Positions 1 through 12,025 of a stretch of DNA of 64,000 bases are shown here, one piece after another. The stretch lies in contig OENT01000468.1 in NCBI GenBank assembly GCA_900239685.1, positions 46,995-110,994 of the forward strand, written 5' to 3'. The position numbers were made by a program, and so were the translations under genes. Position 1 is the first letter of the stretch; each line of letters starts with the position of its first letter. Below the pieces are notes generated by a model, which saw only the letters and a program-made list of their open reading frames with translations, did not search any database and was not told where the DNA came from. The stretch is from Rotaria macrura. Taxonomy: Eukaryota; Rotifera; Eurotatoria; Philodinida; Philodinidae.

Positions 1-3000
1 ATCATAATTGTCTCGTAATAAAATACTAGATTCCTATCACCAGTTGATTGATTATAAACTTTTACAAGTCTAAATTTGATTTCAAATCCGTTTTAAGATA
101 ATTTTTTGTAGTATTTCGAATTGCACGAATTACAACAGGGCACATCGAATGTTGTAATGAAATTGCATGCAAAAGTTTCTGTAGCAGTAGATGTGTGTGT
201 GTCTGCACGATATATATCATGATTGCGGGGAACTACATTGTGCTTATGACAGTTAAGGTTGACGCTAGCTGCTTGTATCATTGTCATTGCTGAACATTTT
301 TTCAGACAGAAGTTGATTGCACAGACTGAGCTAGGTAGCACTTTTAGTGTCAGTACTCCGATGTTCGACATCTGTTAGCTTGAAAATTTCGATGTGAGAG
401 TGATGATTTCATATGTTTTGTGTCAGTTATTTTTGCAAAATTGGAAGCTGTAGACGGTAAGAAGATACACTCCAGTCGTAGATATGACATTTTTATCAGT
501 GACAGACACACAGTGAACTTTAATAATGTATTTCGACGGCAGACTTCTCCATAATTTTTCACGGTCAATGCACGTCTGAGGAATCCAAAAAGGATCGACT
601 GCTGTGTACATAAAAGTAGGTCCACTTGTTAATCATTGCTTTACGAATTAACCGGTATTCAAATGCTAGCTGATTAGCTGAAATTCTGCATCAGTACGGA
701 AACGTTTTTATCGCTCTCATTCACGTTAAAATTTTAATAATCCAGTCGTTCTCAATTCTGGTTCAGCAATTAACCAGGTAGATTGCTCCCTGGTACCGAC
801 TCTGTCTCTGATAAAAATAGTCAGACTTTTTAAATCTGATCCTAAATGACTCATTCCTGGATGTTAACATGATCCATTAAAATCCCGTTCGTGCCGTTGA
901 ATGAAAGATGAATAGTCAAATAAGAGGCACCGCAGAAAAAGGAAATTTATCATTGACAAAGTTTCATCGAAACTCATTGATTGTACATAAACATCGAGTA
1001 TTTTTGAGAAGCTGACTCGAGTTCTCTAAGTTTGTGCAAAAGCTCTCAGGTTCTTCTCTTATGTATGGATTAAAAAATAAGCTTGATAATTGTAGAGTGT
1101 ACTCTAGCCTTTTCATCACTATTTACTCGTTTGATACCCGTAGCAATTCTTTTCTCGATTTTTCAGATGCGTATGAAGTTCGTGTCTTCGTTCTTAACAC
1201 CTAGCTACCATTTCAAAAATAAGTAAGAAGTTGTTGACGTCATGAGTACACAATGATTAGCCGTCTGAAGTTCATGTTTTTTAAATCTGGATTCTTTTCG
1301 TAGTCTACAAAATTCCATACAACGATAATTCAATCTAAGAAATCTTTCAGATTTCAGACTCTCCCTCCAATATTTTACGTACCGGTATATTACAACAACT
1401 ACTTTCGATTCATTGCCTTTTGACTCGTCCACTGAGCCAAGATAATTCAACACTAGTGAAATTAATAATGCTCTTCTCCAAAGAAGTGTGAAATGTCGAG
1501 TTAGAAGATATCTAATTGGATCGGATTTTCCAGTTTATCATTCTCGTACGTTGCGTTTCTATTTTTGCTCGAACTTCACTTTAGCGACAGTAAAACTTGA
1601 TCTTCTTTCCTTGTTTCCATTTTTATAACAAGATATGTTTCAGAAGCACAAAACTGTATTAGCGAACATCATTTTCCTATACGATGAGAAGAATATTTAA
1701 GACAATGATTTTTTACGCCGTCTCATAAAACGAAGCTTCTCAAGATTCGGAATTGTTTCGATAGACTCTCTATTACTTGACTCATTTTTCTCCCCACGAG
1801 TTGTGACCTTCATGTTACTATTTAATAGATAATCTGCTTGCGATGCATCATCGCCCGCATTCAAGAAAGAAAAGTCGGTGGTTTAGAAACAAAAAAGTCG
1901 AACACATAACTTCATACTCCACAAATCTTATCCTAACTCTCTCATAGAACTCTTATAGGAAAAGAAAAACATTTCGAATGTCTTTTATAACAGAAACGAC
2001 TTGGACTGGTTCACTCAAGTGTGCGTCTATGTTCAAGAGTTTATTTGATCCTATGCATTGAATTTGACGATTATATGCTTTTAGGTACTCGTACAGTAAT
2101 GCAGTATGTAACTTAAGATAGATTGGGTTTGATGTGTATGTAGAAATATGTGTGATTGTTAGAAAACTTAAGCAGCAAAATAACATGAATAGGCTTAACG
2201 ATGTTGATATCAACAGTAATGAATCCTTCCACGAAAGAGACTTATACTGAGCGTTCTGCATGCATGCAGTACTTATAGTCTAACGAACTTATTACCTTAC
2301 CAGGTAATTGGTGACAGAAATTTGCTAAGCTACTTTTTCTATAAGGAACTTGTACTTTTATGAAAGTATGTATGCATGGTTCCAAGAGTTACGCTCTAAA
2401 TTGCGAAATCTGAACGATGCAAATCTGTCGTCAATTTCTCAAAAGATACAAAACTCTTTTCTTCTCAAAGAACTTACTACTTTTGTGAAACATCTTGCTA
2501 TCTTCGAGAAAGTAATGTAACGAAATATGAGAAACAGGGTGTGCAAATTTTGATTTTTTCAATCTATGACAGTTTGCTCTGACTATGTAAACAACAAGAT
2601 GCTAGACGTTTAAAACTAAATTATTTGTCAATACAATCTTCTTCTTTTTCCTCGATACATCCTTAGTACATTGTACATATTCATGCACATATCATTTGCA
2701 CGTACGCATTAGAGTGAATTCAAAGTAGCACACTTGCAAATATTGATATGCCAATCAGAAACGTCGTTTGCAAGCGTTTCAGCAAGACGGTTTGAATGAT
2801 CATTCTTTGTTCTTACTCCATCAATCATATCTGTATTCATCAGAGAAAAACTTGCTGGAATTCTAGGTCGAAGCAAGATCACTAGCGTAAATAATAGATT
2901 GTCTGACATTCCCGATCCGACAAGTCTTGTCGCAGCAAAATCGATTAGTAAAAACTCTTCGTTGGCTATAACTGTACCGTCGAAAAATCTACTTGCACGA

Positions 3001-3223
3001 TCACTGAATAGCCATAATATCATACGGTAGGAGCTAGGTAATAGAAATATGCAATTCGATGATGGCATACTTCAGTACATCCAGACTTTTGAATAGCGAG
3101 AGATTCAAACCTTGCCGTGGATGAATATGCCTGCTAGATAGCACGTGAGAGAAAAAAACTCATCCTATCGTATGTGATTCTCACTTCTACTGAAAGTATA
3201 AAAGCGGAATTTGCTATTCCCAT

Positions 3224-3273
3224 GTAAATACAGTATATACTATTTATAAGTAAATACGTGATACTGTATTTAC
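3224..3273. repeat. 13-bp perfect inverted repeat (hairpin)
   Basis: Bases 3224-3236 (gtaaatacagtat) are the exact reverse complement of 3261-3273, with a 24-base loop between them. The loop contains a further gtaaatac copy, so the octamer occurs twice on the plus strand and once inverted. No terminator role is expected in a eukaryote. It could be the tip of a small foldback element or a chance palindrome. Confidence 0.75.
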
Positions 3274-4540
3274 CTGAACCAAAATAAAAATGAAAATGCC
3301 ACTCCTAGCAGTTAGGACTCAATCGATTTTCTAGACGCTGTATCAATTTATTGATTCTTGTTTGATTGATTTGATTATGTTTCATCAATATTGTAACATA
3401 TACATATATGATGAATTCTTTCTCTTTCATACATTCTCCTATTGTCGACACAGTTTTTATACAAAGACAATCGTTAGATCTATTTGTGAATATGAATGAT
3501 AGTAAAAATAGAATTCTTCTCGTACATTTTTATATTCAATCAATTAAATTGAATTGTAACACGATGACGAACACATACATATGAGTAGCAGAAAATAGCA
3601 TACTCAATACTTCCATGTTGGTAAATACTTCGTGTAAACATGTCATTCATAGATTTTGAAGTAATGTAAATTGATCTAGAAACGAAGCATTTTTCTTCTG
3701 CTATTTTTAATTTTGTCTAATAATAGAGAATCAGACATGTTTTAATCATTAGTAACTGAATGCGTTGTTAACATGTGTTTCGAAATACATTGCTGCATAG
3801 ATATTGTTCTTTAAAAAGAACGACAGAAGGAGAAAAGGCAAAGATTGATTTATTCAGAATTTATATTTATAAATCTTAATATGAATGTGATAAGGCTTAT
3901 TGTCTTGCATTAGAATATTTTATGAATATATTTCTAATGAAAGCTGAATGTATGTGGATAATGATGAACTTCTCAAAGGAAGCAATTTGGAAGAAACTTC
4001 CAATTCATTTGCATATAGATAACATTAGAAAAGAATAAGAAAACGATTGGATTTGTCTTGCATTAATATTGTTTTTTCAAGTTTCTTCTTCGATCGAATC
4101 AGTGAACGTGATAAGTAAAAAACAACGAATTAACATTTTTTTTTGTATGCAATGAGAAGGAAGATAGATTATTCATTGTTAGCTTAGTAATCATGTGAAA
4201 AGAGAGTTCTACAGGAAAATATTTATCATCATTCAATGCATTGATGTCGAGGTTTCCTGTAGTTAGTACGGAGCGATGATCGCTACAAACCAATGCTGAT
4301 GAATGACAATTGCGATTTTCTCTTTCATTGTGTCTCCCCCTCTCAGTCTCTTTCTCTTTATTATTATTCATTTGCATTTATTGCGTTGACGCGTAAATTT
4401 TGCAAAAAAACATGTCTCTTTTTTCTTTTCTTATCCGGTTTTGCCCAATCAATTGTCTCTGTTATTCCACACGCACAGTAATTTACTTGTTATCTGGCAT
4501 GTCGAAGTCGTACTATCCTCATGCTTTCGATGCTGATTAG

Positions 4541-6455
4541 AATATATATATATATATAAAATTGGTTTCTTGTTCTCATCTTTCTTTCTAGACTTTTATG
4601 TTTACGATTTGCAGTTATATTCATCCCACCATTTATCTATCTTGTAGTCTGCATCTTTTTTCCTTTGTTCTATGATGACGAGCGAATAAATTCTTGACAT
4701 TAAAAAAAATAGAACGACCGGGAAAAGAATACGACTCGATTCGACGTACACCAACAAAAATGACGCATGCGTTTTCCGCGTCTTCATCATCGTAATAGAT
4801 AGATAGAAAAAAAATAATCTATCGACTCGCACACACACACACACACACACATAACCATTTCGCATCGTAGTATGGCTTCCTCATCGTTCGCTCTTTTTCT
4901 CTATTCCCATCATAATAAGTATAAGGCAATGTAAAAAAGCGTGGAACAGACAAAAAAACATGGTGGTTCTAATATCGACGAACGATGACGACAAGAGAAC
5001 GAGAGAAAAAAACGGGGCATAAAAAGTGCCACACAAAAAAAAGCAGGAAAGAGAGATTGACGAGCGAATAGAGAAGCAAATGCATTTTTTATAATACATA
5101 CGTTTGTGCGAATGTCCACGATATATCATTCTTTCTTTTTTTTTGTGCTTGACAAGCGTTCTCGTCTCTGTTCGTTTTTTTCCCTTTGCTATTAGACCAT
5201 CTGTTACATATGTAGAAGTAAAAAAAGAAAGAAAAGAACGAGAGGAAGAACGACTCGACTAGTAGCATTAAGACAAAGTAGTATCACATCTATCCAAATG
5301 GCTCTCTCCCTCTCCATATTCTCATTCTATCGAGTTGATTAAAGACACAAGTATGAAGTGATGGAATCACCATTACTACTATAAAATGCTTGCAACAATT
5401 ATCTTTTTCACCTAATAATGAAAATAGAGAAGAACAAAGGTAAGGAATGTTAATCAGAGATCAACAGGAATACTGTATTCTCTTTGTTTCAGTAATAATA
5501 GTGAAAAGAAACAACGGACGGCCACGATCGGAAACAAATGAGAGTTCATCTCAAGAGACTAGAAGAGAAGCAAGCACATTTTTTATTCTTTACCATTATC
5601 ATTCGCCGCTATATTTACGCGCGCGCGCTCTTGCCGATCACACGTTATGTTGTCAACATCGTCATTTTTTTTATTAGATAAGTGACATGCGAACACACAC
5701 ACACACACACACACATACATAGTAGTCACTGTTAGTAATATTGTATCGAACTATTAAAGGGATATTCAACAAGATGGAAATGAATCTGATCGTTCCGTTA
5801 TTTGCCTATACATTTTGTTCTATTCAGCAAGTACTCCAAAGAGAACGACGAGAAAAACGATACTTTTCTTCACGTACATTTATTACAATGTGTACAACAA
5901 ACTATTGAGGAAGACAATTAATAATAGGAGTGCCTGGGAACTATATAGAACTGAAAGTGCTTTTCCTTGTTGAGTGTATGACGTTGATAGTTGATTATTC
6001 GAGACCTCCTCGTGTGTAAAAATCAAAGAATCGGGCTAGAAGCAGGAAATGCCTTCTGTCTAATTCGATCACCGCGACAAATCAGCAAACGAATGCAGCT
6101 GATGACACACGCATACACACACACACACACACTTCTCATGTATGCTTGCGGCCTCGAGCTGCAATTAAAACTCATTCTTTCCTCTTTTCTGTTCATACAT
6201 GTGCATTCTCCTCATTCGACAAGGTTGAACTCTCCTCTGTATAGTTGAACAGTATAGGAAAAAAAAAGAATTTTCTCTTGTCCTTCGTCTAACAAACATA
6301 CGCATGAGTCAGTCGAACTCAATGATAATACTCCATATGTAAGTTTGTGTGCGTGTGCATTCGTCGACTATTGCTGTTCGCTTCCTTTAGTACAAAGATA
6401 TGTACATAGTCGTTCATTCATCAATACGATTTTCTTTCTTTCTTTCTTTCTTTCT
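4541..6455. repeat. Cluster of microsatellites
   Basis: Simple repeats are concentrated here: an AT tract near 4541-4558, AC runs near 4830-4850, 5694-5715 and 6115-6132, and a CTTT run near 6431-6455. Between them are purine- and pyrimidine-rich stretches with several CpG-containing words, including gcgcgcgc near 5620. The texture resembles the sequence upstream of the GPCR gene (37.6-38.8 kb), so a promoter or 5' leader is possible, but no coding exon was found beside it. Confidence 0.7.
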
Positions 6456-8117
6456 GTTTTTTCTCTCTCATATTTACTTGATGACCAATTCGTCGACAGA
6501 TGAATAGTAAGCCGTTTGCTCAAATGGAAATGTCATCGAAGGTCAGATATTTAGTCTTTTTTTTACAAATAAAACTATCATGTTTAGAAGATAGAATGAA
6601 ATAAGTTCAATCATCATTAGGGTTAGTCATAGTTATTGCTTCTCACTGTACCATGGATCAGTTTAGTCGTTTCTTTGCTTCCATTCGATATCATCAATGT
6701 GATCCTGTATTTTAATTATCTATGTAGACATACGTAAGCTCATAAATGAGACTTACATTTGTCTGTTTATGTACCTGCCTTATGTACGCCGTAGGGTAAA
6801 GATGAGTCTTCATCACCTCGTTAATCTTTGTCACAAATCGATTTTTTTCTTTTGGACGGAGGTTTGACGAGGAATTGAGGCTCATCAATATGACGAATTT
6901 CAATTACGGATTGTTTTACTTATTTTTGAATACATAATGTTTATTTGCTTTCATACAGCTCATCAAAATCTGCTATATCAACATACAGATTGGTAGTATA
7001 TTTTATTGATGATAAGGCAAAGTTTTATTCAATCCATAAATGTTCGAATTCTTATGAATAGATTGTTGTTGTTTTTTCTTCTATTATTATAGACATCTTC
7101 TTATGCTTCTTTTTTACCACAAAATCATTTTTATTTAGTCTTTTTTTGGTTTCATCTTACTATTGAAAACAATCGTTTAGATTCCTGCTGTTCTTTTTAT
7201 GATGAATATCAGCATTAACAATGTAACAATTTTTTTTCCTACACCATCTAATGGAAATGTTAACAAAGTAATGGTTCGATATTTGATATGAAATTGTTTT
7301 CTTTCAGGATCATCTTTCTTTGTCATTTACAGTTAAGACAATATCATTTACATTGATATAATTTTGCAATAAGACATTGTCATGAAATTCTTCGATATGA
7401 TTTAAGCCTCACAAACAGGCTCGTCTACATTTCTGGTCAAATTTCTATAAATAGATTGTTGAACTCATGCATAGCGAAAATCTTTCGATCTTTTATGACT
7501 ATTATGCATCATTTACTATGGATAGATAAACATTGCTAGACATCGGCCGTTTCCTGTTAACTATTTACTGGTTGTGTAATTTTTTGATTCAATTTGTTGA
7601 CTGTTAACCTAATGATACTCATTGTTCTTCTGCTAGATTTTTCTTGATTAGATTATGTAACTAAATAATGATGTTCTGAAAAATGACTCTGATTTACTTT
7701 TTATCCTTGAATTAAGATCAATGCAATTGAAACATGAAAAAGCATAGCTACGTATTAATCGTGATTTCTATGGATGAAAGAAAAATATTCTACTCGATTG
7801 AACTGATTAAAACAAGACAGCAAGTTTCAACTATTTAGAAAACAAAAAAATATCATCTTGTGCATGGTCTCACCATCGTTCAACAGTTTATAATCGATAT
7901 TAACTAAAATACGAAGTGTTATATTAGATTATATCTTGTACGAAAGCTAGAATAGTTTTACTGAAAATATTTTTGGTTTTGTTATTTTTCACATTCGAAG
8001 AATTCCTTCAAATATATATTTCATAGATATTTTAATTGTTTTCACTCGTATGCAGTGAGTAATGTTGTAAATTTTGCAAAAGTTCAAATGATAAAATATC
8101 ATGATTCATTTTTTACT

Positions 8118-8856
8118 ATGAATGCGTTGGCTCACATGAGACACGACAAAGGAGATAAATTAGCAAACAACCGATTATTCAAACTCGCAAAAGAACAAAA
8201 AACTACAGCAACTTTTAGTAGTTGATATCATTTAGCATATAGAAAGAACAAGGAGTTAGCGAAAAAGTATGCCATTCATCAAATAGAAACGATCAATCAA
8301 AAATGTATTTATTGGCTCATTGCTGGAACAAACAAGGATTCGATGAAGAGATTTTATCGTATATTTAGTTACCTGAAATGAGTTTCGTGTTGTTCTAATC
8401 TAAGGTCGTAAATCAGAACAGTTTATGTACAAATTTACATGAAAGTTCACTTTGTGTTATTAGTTGACACGAATAGATGCTTTTCTCAAGGAAGTTCGTC
8501 GATCAGAATCAATCGTTATCCGCAGAGGTCATCATCATCAAGTACGAAATCTCGATCACTTAGAATGTCATTGCCAATACGTAAACAAACTTATGTAAAA
8601 AAATAAGAAAAGAGCAGCGGCTATACCTAGAATAAGGAGTGACGTAGAAACTTCCTTCTTAAACGGAAAAGAACTTGGTGACATCATATCAACGAAAGAA
8701 ATCCTATGCCATGTAAGTATGGTAACGGAACATATGCTCTAGAGATTCTTTTTTTGTTTTTCTTCGAGGAAAAACTATTTTTAGAATATTTTTATCGGTG
8801 ATCCATTTTTGCATATGACAGAAAAGTTGTTCTACGAAGTTCTAGTCTTTGATTAG
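8118..8856 (+). CDS. Candidate short multi-exon gene or pseudogene, function unknown
   Basis: This is a weak candidate on the plus strand, opposite to every firm gene here. The best 3' part is phase-consistent: an exon from 8477 (or 8464) to 8594, a 36-base intron ending in a tacctag acceptor, an exon at 8631-8712 followed by a GTAAGT donor, an intron, and a last exon at 8785-8856 ending in TAG. A further exon-like stretch at about 8185-8358 could join 8477 through a GTATAT donor. Upstream, an open frame from the ATG at 8118 reads into an in-frame TGA at about 8221-8223, and no plausible intron removes it. The protein would be about 200 residues, charged, with no domain I recognise. It could be a decayed gene or a chance alignment of open frames. 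Confidence 0.25.
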
Positions 8857-11800
8857 TACAGTAATAGAACTGCATTTAAATCTAGAATTTATTTTAAAAT
8901 CCTTACTTTTTTCTTTGGGGTTTATATCTCGAAGTATATGACATTGAATGAAGTTGTTGGTAGGAAAATCATGATTCCGAGATTTCGTTACGTCTCTGTT
9001 TGATATATGAACCAGAATAATCATAATATTAGAGGAACTCTTTGATTTATTCAAAAATGAAACATGTTTGCTATTTAGAATTCACTCTACCATCATATTT
9101 GAATGCTGAGTCCTATCAAGCTGAGGAGAACATTGCATGTATGGATTCAATCTATTTATTTTATTATGTGTGAACATGTGTTTTTTGGGACACCGACATT
9201 TTCTAAATAACGTGGACTGATTTCAATGCATGACTTCATCAATTTGGATTACTTTCAAATAAATCTTCACATGATGATCGTTTATATCTCAGTAAAAACA
9301 TCTATTGATATTGTTAGTCGTTCCAAGAAAAAATGATTCAAACAACATGAACAAGTAGAGGAGCGTACCGGGTCGGTGTTAGTTATTGATAATATGTTTT
9401 ATGTTGTAAAACTTTCAGATTTAAATATCCTTGACGAATCAAACGAAGAACTTCGCTAGGCTAGAATATCTAGTCGGTTATTTTTCTCTTCATTAAACAA
9501 ATTGTTGTTATCTTCAGATGGGCAACTTGATTTTATATCTTAGAATTATTCACCAATTAGGAGAAGACTACATCACATATGAATGACGTGAGGCTTCAAA
9601 TATTCAATCTCTAATTGAATCTTATCAAAATTGGAAATGAACAGACTTTTGTCTATTCTTAGCTAACCGCTTCAACAGTGACTGACGATAACATTTTCCT
9701 AGATATCATATTAGAGTTTCAATCATTGTAAACGTATGGGTTCACAATGCCATTTAATTGAATTATTAGGTTTTCTTAAATGTTTTCTCTCTAAAGTCTC
9801 CTACAACACTTAACTTTTTTCGAAAGATCAGAATTTAAAACTGAAATTGAGAATTGTGCACCTAGAAAATTGCAATTAGCCTTGTTTCTACAAAACGTTC
9901 CCAATTTTTGGCAGAAAGTTTCTTTTCGAGATTTGCGGTTTTGGAAACATGTACCATTTATGAAGATCAATCTATTTCTTAAAAGTTTCATATCTTGAAG
10001 AATCCCTATTCAAACTTGTGAATTTTTTTATGAAAGCTAATCAAGTTGACTTTTTGAATGACATAAGTTTCACGTGGAGTTTTCTACACACTAGAATTTC
10101 TCTCAAGATTTGACAAATGCAAATTTCGACAGTCTTTTCAACACTCAATGGGAAACCAGAGCTAATGTAGCGTCTTATCAAGACGTTATGTATTATCTAC
10201 AAACAAATAAACTAGTGATATTTCAAGTCAACATTTAAGTACGTTCTCTCATTAATCTTTTATAGTACAGTCTCACGAACATTGCAAAGAAACAAGATAT
10301 TTCAAAGGGTATTAGAAAAGGTATATTTAGCTTAGCTAACGTAAAAAGTTGATTCTACTTGAGTAAATGGTTCAGGCTAAATTAATCGTTATTCGAACTA
10401 ATCTTACATCATCGACTAATCTTATCATATCTTTGCTACAACTAGTTTCAGGTGACAAGAACTTTCACGTTATTAAAAATATCCGTAGTCCAAGCGAGAT
10501 TATTTTATGTTTTTTATTTGATCGTTCATCATGAGAAGGATTAGCTTTAACAAAAATATCTATCAGCTTAACACATTCGTTATGCTAATAATATGATAGT
10601 ATATTTTCGATAAAGATTTGCTTGCAAACAATCTATCTTTTGTTTTTCAATTTATTAAAAATTAGCTTTAAGATTTTCACGTAATCATCGAAATGTTTCT
10701 AAAAGCAAGTTTTTATTCAGTTATATCAGTTTTTGAAATCGAATCAAATGAACTCAACTCTTGATCATTTTGCAGATTCTAACATACCACTGTATCTGAA
10801 GAACAGTGGACTAATCGGCAAATGATGAGAATTGCCATAGAAAAATGAAACAGAGAATTTTTTCAACTACGTTTATTGTTTCAAGTTCTGTTAATGAACC
10901 ATATGAACTGTATTGAACTTGTCATTAATATATTAGGATTGATATTTCGTTCAATAGATGGCTGTCATCAGAAATTCAGTTTCACTCAATTAGAAAACTT
11001 TATCATGGCAGACATTAGTGACATGTGTTGCGAGAAAAAATTCGTTTGAATTAGATCCATAATCTGGTTTGTCTATGAGCTCAATGAATTCGGTATGCTA
11101 GAAATATGCACATTTTCCAATGAGTTCTCTATCTTTGTTGTTTTGTTGTACGCCACTGATGAACGTCTAAATGTTTATTAAGACTTTAAACAAGTTTCAA
11201 TCTCGAGTTCGCTCAAGAGAAGTTGGATTAAAGTTTTCAATAATGAACACATCTTAATCCAACGAATTTGATTCGAACTTGTTAAAATAATGCAACTATA
11301 TCTTGTTTTATATTGAGAAAGAAAATGACTAAGAGGTTCGAGATTCTTAAAAGTAGCTCACACTACTGGAAAATACTATTGTAGATCTAAGACGGTGAAC
11401 TAGTTCTTATACGTACATCAGAATACTTATCAATTGGTTAAATCTAATATGGTGGGGGAGGGGATGAATGTATACGTATGTTAACATATTATGTACGAAG
11501 AGCATGTGATCTTTCATCTAGATTGTGTACTTCCTCTTCACTAACATACTTCGGTTAACAATCAATGAATACATGTTTTTGAATTAATTATTCGATTAAA
11601 AATACATCGATGAAAGAGTTAAAATTCTGAAAGTTGACAAAACTCGAAAATGTTTCTTTGCTAATTAGTTCTTTAAAAATCGATAAACTAGTGGAAAACT
11701 TTAAACATGACGAGTAAATCGAGAACGTACAAAATATCCAGTTTGAAAGAGAACCTATTCAGACGATGCTTAGCAGTTGTTGATGATCAAACAGGAACTT

Positions 11801-12025
11801 TCTTGAATGTGTTATGGCTTCAATCTGTTGCACGATGTTTTACAGTAAATTGATACATTTCAACTGAAACTATGCGCATCACACAGAGCCTGATCCATGA
11901 TGAGAATTCTAAAGAAAATTCGAATCCATGGTTTAGTCAATACAGAGATAATAGGTTTGCTCTTCAAGTTTTATTTGCATTCGCTTCTATTACTCAGGGA
12001 TAGCAGGAAAATTGATTTCTGAAAT
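8857..12025. other. Intergenic, no gene seen
   Basis: AT-rich sequence with only short open frames such as minus 8842-9054 and 9791-9991, none with domain features. It ends just past the stop codon of the FG-GAP gene. Confidence 0.5.

Larger units (their letters stand above)
1..8117. other. Gene-poor AT-rich region
   Basis: I see no gene I can support here. Open frames of 60-120 codons occur, for example on the minus strand at 93-371, 1205-1453 and 2709-3068. Their number fits chance for DNA of this composition, and none shows a recognisable domain or a convincing splice partner. The stretch contains an inverted repeat near 3.25 kb and a microsatellite-rich, promoter-like zone from about 4.3 to 6.5 kb. 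Confidence 0.5.

Noticed and set aside
93-625. Overlapping Cys-containing minus frames at the window start that might be an extracellular domain relic.
   Set aside because: Cysteine spacing fits no family I know, the frames overlap in different phases, and no splice sites link them.
2709-3068. A 119-codon minus frame.
   Set aside because: The length is within what chance gives over 64 kb. There are no domain motifs, and the opposite strand is nearly as open.
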